64,000 nt of DNA from Apostichopus japonicus. Lineage: Eukaryota; Echinodermata; Holothuroidea; Aspidochirotida; Stichopodidae. The notes beneath the pieces were generated by a model. It did not search any database, was not told the DNA's origin, and was given only the letters and a program-made list of their open reading frames with translations. Positions 25,001-35,833 of this stretch are shown piece after piece (positions within the stretch are counted from its first letter, which is position 1; each line of letters begins with the position of its first letter). The position numbers and the translations under genes were made by a program. The stretch spans positions 26,443,265-26,507,264 of the forward strand of contig NC_092573.1 in the NCBI RefSeq assembly GCF_037975245.1. Reading direction: 5' to 3'.

Positions 25001-26795
25001 CCGGTGCATCCCTACTTCGTTGTATGATTCCTTACTCTGTTTGACCAACTGGGTTTAACTCAAGAAGAAAACACTTAGACTTAAGTCTTTAAATTTGTAG
25101 TAAAACAGGGTCGCTTTTATATTGTTTTCTAGTACTGAATATTAATAAATTATGACAAGGCATAATTGGCCTCGGTATATTTCATGTTTACTTTTTTTCC
25201 ACAGATGTTACAAATATTGATAAAAGATAAAAAATATCGAACACGAAGCCCCAACATGACTGAAGAACTGTCAAATTTGCACTTAAATGGAGATGGAAGT
25301 AGAAATGTCACTGACACTTGTGCAGTGCCCAACCCCCTCCCCAAACACACACATGCCCCCCACTACTGTGGGGATGGTACAAATGTCATGATTAGCCCCA
25401 CCTCTCACCCCCCCCCTACTTATGTACAATATTGTAATGATTAAATTGTAAACAATACTGGTAAGTCGGTAACAGTCAGTTCAAACAACCACAAAGAACA
25501 TTGTTTAAAGATTAAACAAAAAAGCCCTCAATACTTTCACTAAACTGTTCCTTCAGCATCAATACTAGTTTCTGCTCATTGGATTGCTTAGAAAGAAAAG
25601 AAAGGCCATAATGCGATTATGAAAAGTGTTTGCATTACAGCAGCTGGCATCAATTACACACAAGCTATTGTTCCTGTTAGCCGCATGACAATGGTGCAAA
25701 GTTATACAGAGAATTGATCTATGGAATTGTTTGTTAGGTCAAGTTGTGTGTTTTCATTGTATGATTGAAGAATATACCCATTTTGTTAACCTGTTTACAT
25801 AAACATGGGTCAGAGTTCTCTACAAGTGTTTTGATGGTTCAACAGTGAATAGGGGTGATTCCATTTAGCATAAGGTGGAATTGGCAGCTAAATTCTTTGG
25901 TGACATTGTGCTATTGTTCCTCAGTTAAAAATCTGATAGAAACACAAAAGTGAAGAGAAGAATAACTATTGTCTTATATTGTTCATAACAGGGACTCATA
26001 ATAAAAGGCTTGTTACTTGCTATTGTAAAGATGCAAGCATGACAGTAAAATGAGTAAACATGTTGCTTTGAATTACTTGTGGGGCTAGTCAATTCGAAAT
26101 GTCACGCCAACTTACTTTTACACGGGCTAGTCAATTGTGAGATAAAGTCAAGAATGTATCAAAATTTCATGATTTTTTTAAGAATATTCAAAATAAAAGG
26201 ATGCAGAGATAACAAATATCTATAATATCTTGACAAACCCACATTATTCATCATGACCATAAGAATGGGGGCTTGTATACCACAAAACAAACACATAAAG
26301 GGGATGTTGTAAATAAATTCGATCATCTGAATTTTTCACGTATCCGTACGTACCACAGTCCCAACTGGTTCGGATCAACAAGGTTTTGCTGTATCACCAA
26401 ATGATGAAATTAGCGAAGAATACACATGATTTCCCCCCCTCATTGTCACTGATGATGGAGAACGATGTGTATGAGTTTTACGAATTTCGTGTAGTAAAGG
26501 CTTGGCCCGCGTCGTACTTTTTTTCGGTCGGCTCCAGGGTACCCGTATCACTAGTAATATCAAAGCGGTTATGAGCTTAGGCTTTACAAAATAATGTAAG
26601 CATGTACGCAATATTCACTGTACCCCAATGCGTTAGGCAGGATAGGGAAACCTACGGAACGGACGCCAGCATGGGTTATCATAAAATCAACATTTTGTCA
26701 TTCAACACAAAGTTTTACACACGTTACTTACGATCTGACTCTTCATCGACAGCAAACTCTTCATCTACTTGGACGTCTAAAACATCAGAGGACAT
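13034..26795 (-). CDS. RBM8A: RNA-binding protein 8A / Y14, exon junction complex core (6 exons)
   Basis: Six coding segments joined by GT-AG introns: 26732-26795, 23459-23518, 22216-22290, 21619-21755, 20636-20766 and 13034-13052. They total 486 nt, giving 161 residues plus stop (human Y14 has 174). The N-terminus [14 protein letters not shown] is acidic, then comes a KKKKGRGFG basic patch as in Y14. [20 protein letters not shown] leads into a single RRM with RNP2 ILFVTG and RNP1 KGYALVEY, ending [16 protein letters not shown]14 pairs with MAGOH, marks spliced exon junctions and takes part in mRNA localisation and nonsense-mediated decay, mostly in the nucleus. All phases agree across the junctions. 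The last exon supplies only a short Arg tail after a 7.6-kb intron and lacks the RSRSPD-type ending of vertebrate Y14; this last join is the least certain. Introns carry satellites and transposons. Confidence 0.93.
13414..15105. repeat. 47-bp satellite, 36 copies (RBM8A intron 5)
   Basis: Units such as CAGCAATATCAAGTACATTA...CATCTTTACAGTG repeat without gaps; 1692 bases equal exactly 36 x 47. Each unit has a BamHI site (GGATCC). Nearly all variation is at two positions: CAGCAATA versus CATCAATA, and CATCTTTAC versus CATCTTAAC. No spacers are present, so it is not a CRISPR array. Confidence 0.97.
16014..16690. repeat. Internal inverted repeat inside the TIR element
   Basis: A stretch from AATGAGGTAAATGAATCTGG (about 16016) to GTTCCAGGGTGGTACT (about 16105) reappears reversed at about 16575-16680 (CCCCTGGAACACATCACATG to CAGATTCATTTACCTCGTTG). 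Arms are roughly 90 and 105 bp with small indels, and the right arm adds ACGCGCGTACGCGCGTA. The arms are separated by about 460 bp. Confidence 0.8.
17438..17469. repeat. 32-nt perfect palindrome
   Basis: ATAGCTATTCAGCAGT followed directly by its exact reverse complement, with no loop. Confidence 0.95.
19648..20062. repeat. 33/36-bp tandem repeat rich in KpnI sites (RBM8A intron 5)
   Basis: Twelve units of the form GGGGAACTCAGTGATGGTAC (33 bp) or with an extra 3 bases giving GATCATGGTACC (36 bp), each ending TTGGCTAACA. Because both lengths are multiples of three, a plus-strand frame (19543-20082) stays open and reads [11 protein letters not shown] or [12 protein letters not shown] units. It is antisense to RBM8A and starts after a poly-G tract. 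I treat it as repeat, not gene. Confidence 0.92.
20365..20425. repeat. GTGTATGA/TA microsatellite
   Basis: GGTGTATGATATATATATAT-type units repeated about three times. Confidence 0.85.
20636..20766 (-). CDS. RBM8A: RBM8A exon 5 (second half of RRM)
   Basis: Acceptor CTATTTCAG, donor GTAAGAAT. Encodes [20 protein letters not shown] and [15 protein letters not shown], covering RNP1 to the end of the RRM; exit phase 2. Confidence 0.97.
21619..21755 (-). CDS. RBM8A: RBM8A exon 4 (first half of RRM)
   Basis: Acceptor TTCCAAAAG, donor GTAAAG. Encodes [19 protein letters not shown] and ends [10 protein letters not shown]; contains RNP2. Confidence 0.97.
22216..22290 (-). CDS. RBM8A: RBM8A exon 3 (acidic linker)
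   Basis: Acceptor GCATTTAG, donor GTGAGTAG. Encodes [16 protein letters not shown] and ends SGPQR plus the first base of Ser; phase 1 in and 1 out, matching both neighbours. Confidence 0.93.
23459..23518 (-). CDS. RBM8A: RBM8A exon 2 (Lys-rich segment)
   Basis: Acceptor TATCTTACAG, donor GTTGGT (weak). Encodes [19 protein letters not shown], the Y14 basic segment before the RRM. Confidence 0.93.
23519..26731 (-). other. RBM8A intron 1
   Basis: Contains the hAT-like MITE at 24584-25014, a C-run at about 24495 and otherwise unremarkable AT-rich sequence. Plus-strand frames at 25166-25444 and 26386-26574 show no domain. Confidence 0.7.
24576..25022. mobile_element. hAT-like MITE in RBM8A intron 1
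   Basis: Ends TAGGGATGCACCGGAT (24584-24599) and ATCCGGTGCATCCCTA (24999-25014) are exact inverted repeats. Flanks CTTTGTTG and CTTCGTTG form an 8-bp target duplication with one mismatch, as for hAT elements. The 431-bp interior repeats CCGGATTTTG and GGCCGGAACCGG near both ends and codes for nothing. Confidence 0.9.
26732..26795 (-). CDS. RBM8A: RBM8A exon 1 (start codon)
   Basis: ATG at 26793-26795 opens [20 protein letters not shown]. Donor GTAAGTAACG at 26731. The acidic start matches Y14 proteins (MADVLD-type), which fixes the start. Confidence 0.93.
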
Positions 26796-26989
26796 GATGA
26801 GTCGACAAAAGAAGTTTATTAGAAAATATCGTGTATTGTATATCAAACTGATTAAACGCCAAGACTGTAGCTTAGTTCAAAGCGTCATATACACAGTAGT
26901 TCCGCTAAAAATCCTCAGGTAACCAAAATACAGTAACTTTGAAATGCTGGAAAGCTGCTGAACGAACCTATGGAACGCCAAAAGAAGGA

Positions 26990-27245
26990 GAGTTGGCGTC
27001 ACTACCCTAAACAGGTAGTGTTACTATACTAACCTAAACAGGAGATGCCTAAACAGGAGGTGCTACTACTAATATTTGACGGTGCTACTGTAAAATGGTA
27101 GCGCTGCTACTCTAAACAAGTGGCGTTACTGCTACTGCAGGTGGCGATGTTACAGTAAAGTAGTGGCGTTACTACCCTAAACGGAAGGTGCTTCTACTGT
27201 AAATTTTGGTCGCTCCTACCCTAAACAGAGGTCGATACTACTCTG
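26990..27245. repeat. Degenerate short repeat (CCTAAACAGG / GGTGCTACTAC)
   Basis: Repeated CTAAACAGGAGGTGCTACTA-like phrases with variable spacing, about ten copies of roughly 22-35 bases. Confidence 0.7.
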
Positions 27246-28044
27246 CAACTACGACGCGTGTTTCGAAAGCAAACCGTAGTAAAGGATAATGACTTATAAT
27301 CTTCGGGTAATTTTTTTGGGAATACATGTTCTCACCGTTTGGCCGCATTAAAGAGGTACTTGAACTAAAATGTTAAAATTTGCCGCACTGATATTGCACT
27401 CTGCCAATTTCTGTAATATCTTTGCCAAGAAAATGTTCTTCACGTGTTGCCAAAGTGTGGTACACTGATCATTAATCTGTAATACGGCCATTAGCGTATA
27501 TGTGGTTTATTTTCTCAGCTACCAGCTTATTGTTTGTGGTAACCTGCTGAGGTCACACAATGAACCACTTTTCTTATCAAAGAAGAACTACTCTGGAAGA
27601 ATAGCCATATACGGTAGTGTGGTCGTTATCATTATTATAAGCACAATTTTATCATTGATGAAAGTTGTAGGAGAGGAATGTTACTCTTTACGATCGAGTT
27701 CAGTGTTATTTTCCTACTTTGCAAACATGTGTACAAAGAAAACTAAATAACTTCGAGGTAACAGCATTTTTCACAGTTGAAAATTATTTTGCCAAAAGTT
27801 AACTTGAAGCAAACAGGTACGTGTGATGTCAAAAATGTTGAACATGAACAACTTAGTTTTCACACTGGCTGAAAACTTGTCTAATGCTAAAGTCTAAACA
27901 TGACATCATCCAGCCACATGTGCTCGATTTTTTTTGTTTTATGTCTTTGCTTTATTTATTACGATACTTATTTTCAGTATTATATATAGCATGCGTACAT
28001 CCAAGTTTGAGCCCCCCCCCCCCATTGTTGTAGTTCATCAAAAA

Positions 28045-28270
28045 TAAATGTTCTCCTTCAACATAAATTTTTATCGACAAAAATAAATTTTCATCGACAA
28101 AAATAAATTTTCATTGTCAAAAATAAATTTACTCTGTCGAAACTAATTTTACCCCGCACGTATTAAATCTACCCGTCCGATATTAACTCATCCCGCATCC
28201 CGTCCTAACAAAAAATTACCCCCGGAAATAAATCCGAACCAAAATAAATTCCTCCCGTCAAAACTAAATT
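28045..28270. repeat. Degenerate ~20-bp AAATAAATTTTC repeat
   Basis: About ten units of ATCGACAAAAATAAATTTTC decaying into variants such as CCGTCAAAACTAAATTCAC. Confidence 0.75.
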
Positions 28271-30829
28271 CACCACTGACCAGTTGAATAGACCACCAGC
28301 GATTTCAAGCACGCCATTTTGGTTTCTGACGCGGGCAGCAACACGTAATGTTTGTATGTACTCACGCGTCCTGTGAGTGCATACAAAATGGCAGCATCTC
28401 GTCTTTCATTTTCTACTTATATCCAACAAAATTGGTTGGTTAGTATATGCGAACGTTTAATGTTTATTCTGCAATAGCTTGAAAACTACCTAACTGACCG
28501 TGGATCAGATTTTAAACTAGTACGATACCGTTTAGATAGTTTATGCCGAGATATTGCTCAATACGAATAGGAGGCAATACCCCCTGACGGTGTCGTTCAA
28601 AGCACAGTCTATTATTATCGCCAATTATATCAATGTGTATTAGTGCCAGTGAGACAGATTTGAGAAACTCATTCTCATCACCAATCTGTCGGACAGGTTT
28701 GCCGGGAAGACCTCTGTCGTTCATTATTAAATGTGAACAACTAATGGAGATTTCTACAGGCAGGCAGCTGGTGCCTAAAGAAATCTTGCTCATCAGTGAT
28801 GCAATGTATCACAAACACAATTCCCACACTTCAAATATGATTATTCACTGTGCTTTCTGCCATTAAGTAATCAGAAATATATGCTTACGTTCATGCCTCT
28901 GGTAGCCACCACCACTCACCCTCCCGAATGCATGGCTTGTGAATGTACAAGTAAAACCCTATTTGATCAATCAATAGAATGAAATTGTGCTTTCCTGACA
29001 TAGATTAAGCAATTAAAGAAGTTTTGACCATATGTTGGGTGCGTCATTCAAGAACTCCAGGGTTCTATGATGCCGCTTTCACATACTTAGGCTATATAGA
29101 TAAAATTTGCACAAGCAATCAGTCTTAGGAGTATATGGGAACGAATAAAGGACACAACACAAGAAAAGTAAGATTTCCTAAAAAATATTACTATTTTAGA
29201 GAGTTCCAAGACTATGCACTATTCAGCTATAGGTGAACAAAGTACAGTATAATATATCACTGATCGACCTTTTTACTCCTTTGATTCGGTCAACTACAGT
29301 TACGCTTTGCTCTTCCAATCATCCGCATTTGCAATTAACTCCTGGTCCACGTACCCGCACTATGACGATCGTGCCTTTCCTGTCGCTGTAATTTATTATT
29401 ATTATTATTATAATTGAGTAAAATGTAAAGCAAGGATCTCACAACTTAAAAGGAAGCTTGAGTAAACTCAGTCAAGAAAGCTTCCATGCATCCAATTATA
29501 CTCATCTAACAAACAAAGCATGCATGTTATGATATACCCCTTTTACTTCCTCCAAAGTGCTAATAAAACAATTTAAGAATTTTAGACTGAAGGTGAACAT
29601 ATTTGAAAATCGGGCAAATTTGGGGCCAATACAGCATAACTTTAAGCTTACTTAAATGTTTGACATGAAATAAATAACTGTAGGCAGGGATGTGCACGTG
29701 TTCTGTCTCTGCCAGCTTAGTGTTGGAGTTTTTTTCTTCATTTTTTAAATTATTTTTTTATTTATTGTTCATCACTTATATTATTTGATGTGTCTAGTGA
29801 TTGACCTATTGCCTAACGATCGGCCTTCAAAATCTGCAAATTCGAAGTATTAAAACATTTGCTTTTAAAGTCTAGCCTATGGCTGCAAGGATAAAAAACA
29901 AACAAAAACAGTGCATGTTATTCTTTTAGCCTGGCCCGACATGGTCTACAATAATTAACGGCTTCACAGTCGATATAACTGTCACCATTAATGTGTAAAT
30001 GCAGCGCGCAATTAGTAAAACGATTTTCACATAGACTATATAATTAAGTACGGTAAAAATTCTTTCACTTGAGCAGGTAAAACTTGGCATGAAGAATATT
30101 GCATGTAATGTGCTTTGACTTAACAAGTTAACATTGTACTGGCAAACGGGGTAATTAAAGCCTTGTTCTTATATCTTTCTCATGATATAATTTTGACTTC
30201 CGTCCAGAAAACTGTATCCATTAAACTTTCTCAAATATGTTAAGCGACTGGAAATTAATTTTTAGACCATATGATGTTCCATATTATGCTCCACTCTGAC
30301 ATTCGCCTTTAAGTGACCACTGAAGTAAAATAACATGGAAGGATGATAACTATTGACAACACGCACAGTACAATGCGACCGAAATCCACGCTACGACGCC
30401 ATTTTCCTTAGCTCACGAAATATCGACGCGCCGCATGCAGAGCCATATGGCAACAGGTACGAATCAAACGGAGGATTGTTAAAACAAACTTACTCATTTG
30501 TGTGAATCTATTGTGGGATCCTGGTTACTGGCCAGCTGGGAGGGGTCCTGACTGAGGGGAAACCTCGGAGGCTCCGGGAAATTGGACATGTTGAAAGCAT
30601 GAAATGCATTATCATGTCAGACCTTTCGATCTAGGATTAAATGGGTCAGCAGATATCTTGCACTGATAGTAAAACAAGGATTGTTACTTATATGATTGGG
30701 CAAAAGCCCACATTACGTATTCGTTCTTGACAACTTTCTATGAGTTCCTACTAAATTTGATATATAACTGTGACGTCTAGATTTTCAAATACTTATAGAT
30801 ATGTGGTCAATGATCATTGCACGACAAAA

Positions 30830-31115
30830 TGACTCGGATGATAACGGCCGTATAGGCCTACCTACTATCAAATGCCTTGGATGATAAAAGCCGTATACCT
30901 ACTATATTTCAAATACCTTGGATGATACTGGCTTTATACCTACTATATTTCGAATGCCTTCGATGATAAAGGCTTTGTACCTACTATATTTCACATGCCT
31001 TGGATGACAAAGGGCTTATACCTACTATTTCAAATGCCTTGGATGATAAAGGGTTTATACTTACTATATTTCAAATGCGAAATGCCTTGGATGATAAAGG
31101 CTTTATACCTACTAT
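30830..31115. repeat. 41-bp satellite, left part
   Basis: Units of CCTTGGATGATAAAGGCTTT followed by ATACCTACTATATTTCACATG, about six to seven copies. The array stops at 31115 because a mobile element is inserted there and resumes at 32324. Confidence 0.93.
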
Positions 31116-32331
31116 CATGGGCGGCGATCCTGGGGGGGATGGGGGGGATATATCCCCCCCATGAAAATGGGTGGAGGGGATGTAATACACCATATCCCCC
31201 CCACCAAATGCCAGGAATAAGAATATTTTCATGCCTTCATTTATGCATCATCGTGAATGTACGGCTCTTTTTAGCTTCATTTCTCGCCTATACCATAAAC
31301 GCAGTGCGATCTTTTCAAATAAACCGTCTTTATAAAGCAAGAATAGTTGACTGTAGGCTTCATTGGCCCTATAACAACAAAATGTATTATTGCGCCCACG
31401 GTATTGATATAGTACATATATGCACCCTCATAGTATTCATATAGGCCCTATAGTAGGCCTACACACGTACATGTACCCTCGAACAGCTGAGAATCTCATG
31501 TTACCAGGGTAATGCTTAATTAGGGGCGTCGGAGCGGTTCGCCGGACCAATATTCACGGCGCAAAAAAAAAAGGAGAAAAAAGTAGCACTAAGAAGAAAA
31601 AAAGGCAAAAAATAAAGAACCAAAATGAAAACATACTTCAAAATGTGTTTCAGAAGATTAATCGGGTACAAAAACAGACAAGGGAGAATGCACAGAAGAA
31701 AAGCTCCGGAAGTGCCATTTCCTGCAATCTGGGAGGCATTTTTTCAAAATTTTCTCCATTACGATACGCGCCAACCAATGGTGGCGCGTAGCGTAGTTTG
31801 ACCTTCCAAACGTCCCCCCCCCCGATAATTATGGTAGATGGCCACACTCTGATCTTCCGTACCAATCCCAAATAGCTTCCGACGCCCCTGTTAATACACG
31901 TACGTTTCACCTGGATGCCCTAGCAATCGGTACCTAGGAATGTAACTATGTGTAATTATGTATAGGCCTATAATAGCCTGCATGAGGCCATTTTCTTCAT
32001 CGAATAATATAAAGAGCTCTCGAACATTCTAACGTAGCGCCTGAAACAAGATTGACAGGGGCAATTTTCCCAAAATAACACCCGAAATTTAAAAAAAAGT
32101 ATTTTGGATCCTGATTATGAGATATTTCGGACATGAAATCCCTATTTTAAAGTTGGGTATATGCCGCTTGGAAACCTCGGCAAGTGCCGTTTCCGGCCAT
32201 CTAGAGGGTTTGTAAATCCCAAAATTTTCTTGTACGCTTCGCGCCAACTCATGGTGGCGCTACGCTTAGATAGTCAACAAGGTCATATCCCCCCCCACTC
32301 GGAAGTACGGATCGCCGCCCATGCCTACTAT
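31108..32331. mobile_element. TIR element inserted in the 41-bp satellite
   Basis: Ends CATGGGCGGCGATCC (31116-31130) and GGATCGCCGCCCATG (32309-32323) are exact inverted repeats. The 8-bp direct repeat CCTACTAT (31108-31115 and 32324-32331) is target sequence from the satellite and is duplicated once more than the array phase predicts, so it is a real target duplication. The 1208-bp element has G-runs and C-runs just inside the ends and contains a second TIR element at 31522-31889. No transposase was found. TIR length and 8-bp duplication suggest a hAT-type relative. Confidence 0.9.
31522..31889. mobile_element. Nested TIR element
   Basis: Ends AGGGGCGTCGGAGC and GCTTCCGACGCCCCT are inverted repeats with one extra base. 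Flanks share TTAAT but no clean 8-bp duplication. Contains one copy of the shared ~95-bp module (31708-31797). Confidence 0.75.
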
Positions 32332-33040
32332 ATATCAAATGCCTTGGATGATAAAGGCTTTATACCTACTATATTTCACATGCCTTGGATGATACTGGCT
32401 TTATACCTACTATATATCAAATTCCTTGGATGATAAAGGCTTTATACCTACTATATATCAAATTCCTTGGATGATAAAGGCTTTATACCTACTATATTTC
32501 ACATGCCTTGGATGATAAAGGCTTTATACCTACTATATTTCACATGCCTTGGATGATACTGGCTTTATACCTACTATATTTCACATGCCTTGGATGATAC
32601 TGGCTTTATACCTACTATATTTCACATGCCTTGGATGATACTGGCTTTATACCTACTATATTTCACATGCCTTGCATGACAAAGGGCTTATACCTACTAT
32701 ATTTCAAATGCCTTGGATGATAAAGGCTTTATACCTACTATATTTCAAATTCCTTGGATGATACTGGCTTTATACCTACTATATTTCACATGCCTTGGAT
32801 GATAAAGGCTTTATACCTACTATATTTCACATGCCTTGGATGATAAAGGCTTTATACCTACTATATTTCACATGCCTTGGATGATACTGGCTTTATACCT
32901 ACTATATTTCACATGCCTTGGATGATAAAGGCTTTATACCTACTATATTTCACATGCCTTGGATGATACTGGCTTTATACGTCCTTCTATATTTCAAATT
33001 CCTTGGATGATAAAGGTCGTATACCTACTATACTTTACAC
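32324..33040. repeat. 41-bp satellite, right part
   Basis: About 17 copies of the same unit as 30830-31115, with two main variants GATAAAGGC and GATACTGGC. Decays at 33000-33040 before an A-run. Confidence 0.95.
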
Positions 33041-33631
33041 AAAAAAAAAACTATGATGGGCATTTTGTATAAATGTGTGTACATATATGTGTCAGATTAA
33101 TTGTTTGGTAATTTTTGCCTCTCTTTGGTTGAATATTTGCCCACCTGCTTCGACACTGAGACAAACTGTCTTTGACTAACGTTGGACAATTTTTACCTAA
33201 CACTGGGGGTATGTGTCCGATCAAATTGGGAAACTGTTTACCAAGTTTGCTTGAATATATGCCAATATGCTGGGATACATGCAAATCTTAACTCCAGGGA
33301 ACTGTCAACGTTTGGTGCCAAAATCATGGCAAAGGACCTTTCCCCCATTAACCACATATTGTTCCACCCTGAAATTTCATTTGGGAGCCAAAGTTTCAAC
33401 CACAATACTTGTGTCAAATGTGTCAAGCTAAAAACTGATCTGTCACTACTCTGTGAAGAGACATCCAACAAGAGTCCTCTGTATCACCCATCCAATATTG
33501 TGTTGAACTTTCTTGATACAGATCTATTAAACGAGTGTGTATCCTAAACTATGTTGCCTAGCTGCCTTAAACATTTTGAACTCTGTGATTTCAATTAAAT
33601 AGGCTTAGATAGATATCGGATCTACATATAG
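33041..33631. other. Anonymous sequence
   Basis: Open frames on both strands at 33182-33547 show no recognisable domain; no exon assigned. Confidence 0.4.
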
Positions 33632-33662
33632 CAGGTGCGTATCCAGGGGGGGGGGGCGTTGG

Positions 33663-33845
33663 GGGCGCGCGCCCCCCGGGTAAGAAAAAGAGAATAGGGA
33701 AAAAAAAGAAGAAAAAAGGAAAAAGAGGGGAAAAAAGAGAAGGAGAGGAAGGAAGGGAAAAGAAAAAGAAGAAAGAGAGAAAAAGGAGAAAAAGAGGGAG
33801 TAAAAGCAAAACGCGAAGACACCGGGAAGAGAAAGAGGAACAGTG
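33663..33845. repeat. Polypurine (GA-rich) tract
   Basis: About 180 bases almost entirely A and G on the plus strand, inside the TIR element. Confidence 0.95.
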
Positions 33846-34758
33846 ACATCATTACAGCGCTGAAGGGTAGCCAGTGACGGATCAATGATTTCGTAAAAGT
33901 GTGACTCACCTTACCCCTTACACCGACAACTCCATTTTTTGACGTTTCCATTTTCCTCTCTCACTAATGATCTATATATATACTATATATGGTCTATCAT
34001 AACGCGTGTGTAGAATTGTGCTATGAAACCAACTGTGGCTGGTCTCGAACTCGACCGTGTCGTCGGGGAACATGACGCATTTTGGGATGGGGGCGACCGC
34101 CCGCCCCCCCCCCCATTCAGCATTTTTTAAATGATATCGCTAAGTAATTTCAAAATAGAAAGTGCTTAGAGGCAACTTACAAGGCCTGGGAAGTGTCATT
34201 TCCAGCGATCTGGGAGACATTTTCGGCCAAAATTTGCTTGTACGCTTCGCGCTAACAAATGGTCCTGGGTAGTGCCATTTCCAGCGGTCTGGGAGGCATT
34301 TTCGGCCAAAATTTTCTTGTACGCTTCGCGCCAACCTATGGTGGGGCTACGCTTAGATAATTTGCCTACAGGCTTCGCCCCTCCCTTGGCAAATTCCTCG
34401 CTACGCGCCTGTTCGAATTTGTAACGCAAACAGCAGATATCACATCATATCAGTGAGCATGAAAATGGCGTTCCAGGATGAAAAGCCTCAAAACTGTCCG
34501 ACTTGCCTGAAAAAATAACCAAAACTTTTCGCGCGCTTCGCGCGCGTTCAACGTGTTCATGTAAATATCATATAAGCAAGCATCGGTTATTACATCGCAT
34601 ACCATCATGTACCGTACGGTCCGTTAAAATTGCGCAGTATACCGCGGGATGCTAATGTAAACAACGACATGTCTCATGTAGATGTATAAAAAGCATGGAG
34701 GTCCAATTATGTCAAAACTCTCTTTTACATTAGTAATGGCGAATTAGGGCCTGTACCC

Positions 34759-35155
34759 CCGCCGCGCAGTGGCGGAGCGTCCATATGGTCAGGGGGCGGA
34801 TGCCCCCCCCCCCTGACGGACTCAAATGGACTGCTGGCGCCTTTTTCAGCTCTTTACCACTTTTTAATTATTCTAGATTATTGACTTTTTTATTGCGCTC
34901 TCATCTACTTATTGACATTTGTCACATTTTGTTGGTGTAATTTGGCGATGACATCTTATTCTTCGTTTATCTGCAAATTAGCCAGGCCCGGAAAGGGTCA
35001 TTTCCTGCGATCTAGGGAGTATCTTTACTCAAAAATTTTCTGTATGCTACGCGCCAACCAGTGGTAGCGCTCAGCTTAGATAGTGTCGAAAGCGCCCCTT
35101 TAGACCATTCTCGCCACTCCTGACCAATACCCCTAGCTCCGCCACTGCCGCCGCG
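34759..35155. mobile_element. hAT-like MITE nested in the 33.6-35.8 kb element
   Basis: Ends CAGTGGCGGAGC (34767-34778) and GCTCCGCCACTG (35136-35147) are exact inverted repeats, with a perfect 8-bp target duplication CCGCCGCG (34759-34766, 35148-35155). 381 bp, non-coding, carries one copy of the shared module (34986-35084). Confidence 0.93.
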
Positions 35156-35833
35156 CCTCCTACGCCTATGTGTGTAGTGTTCGGTTTCGGAAATATCTGC
35201 TATTTTTCATTTCCTTCAACCAAGTTTTATAATAGCCGTTATAACAGCTTTTAATATTTGTACACCAATAAATTAACTGTGTCTGAATTTTCGAAAATTT
35301 CTGACCAACATTCTACATCACACTTCCCTCTACTCGTGCAATTTTGACCGGTCTGTTAGGGGTTGAAGTAAGTTTTTTCTATATTGGTTGTCCACAGATG
35401 ACATTTTGTACAAGATTATGGGTATGTTTTGAATTGAGTTTATTCACGAGAAATGTGAATTTTCAAATTCTGAACAAATATGGGGCTTAAAACCTTGAAA
35501 AGTGGGGCTGACGGGTATTGTGGGCCGCGACGTAGAATCACCTACAAAAGCAAAGACCCACAGGAGATGCGATCAGGTCGAACATGATGTGTGCCGGGTT
35601 GACAATCTTCAAAAAGGTTATGGATGGAAAAAAAACTATTAGGAAATACTTGGTTCTCAGGCAAAAAGTGTACATCTGGTTGGTCATTTCAAGCCCGAGA
35701 AGTGCCGTTTCCGGTGATCTGGGGGGTTTCAAAACAAGAAATTTTCTTGTACGCTGCGCGCCAACCGATGGTGGCGCTCCGCTTAGATAGTAATTCGCGC
35801 CCCCTGGGTTTGAAAATCCTGGATACGCGCCTG

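Larger units (their letters stand above)
26796..30829. other. Upstream of RBM8A, no gene recognised
   Basis: Should include the RBM8A promoter and 5' UTR; no TATA box was identified with confidence. Holds degenerate repeats at 26990-27245 and 28045-28270, a C-run at 28011-28024 and an ATT microsatellite at about 29393-29413. A plus-strand 82-codon frame at 27502-27750 has a hydrophobic stretch (SVVVIIIISTILSL), but no homolog or splice context was recognised. Confidence 0.5.
33632..35833. mobile_element. hAT-like TIR element with a nested MITE
   Basis: Ends CAGGTGCGTATCCAGG (33632-33647) and CCTGGATACGCGCCTG (35818-35833) match as inverted repeats at 15 of 16 bases. Flanks share CATATAG (7 bp, or 8 with one mismatch). 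The interior has a G-run, a 170-bp purine tract (33663-33845), three copies of the shared ~95-bp module (34188, 34264, 35695) and a complete younger MITE at 34767-35147. Open frames here are low-complexity translations, not genes. Confidence 0.85.

Noticed and set aside
27502-27750. 82-codon frame with hydrophobic segment
   Set aside because: No recognisable family or gene context.
28512-28866. Overlapping frames on both strands (77 and 93 codons)
   Set aside because: No domain, no splice sites, composition like surrounding sequence.
33591-33951. Phe/Leu/Ser-rich frames
   Set aside because: Reverse translation of a polypurine tract in a transposon.
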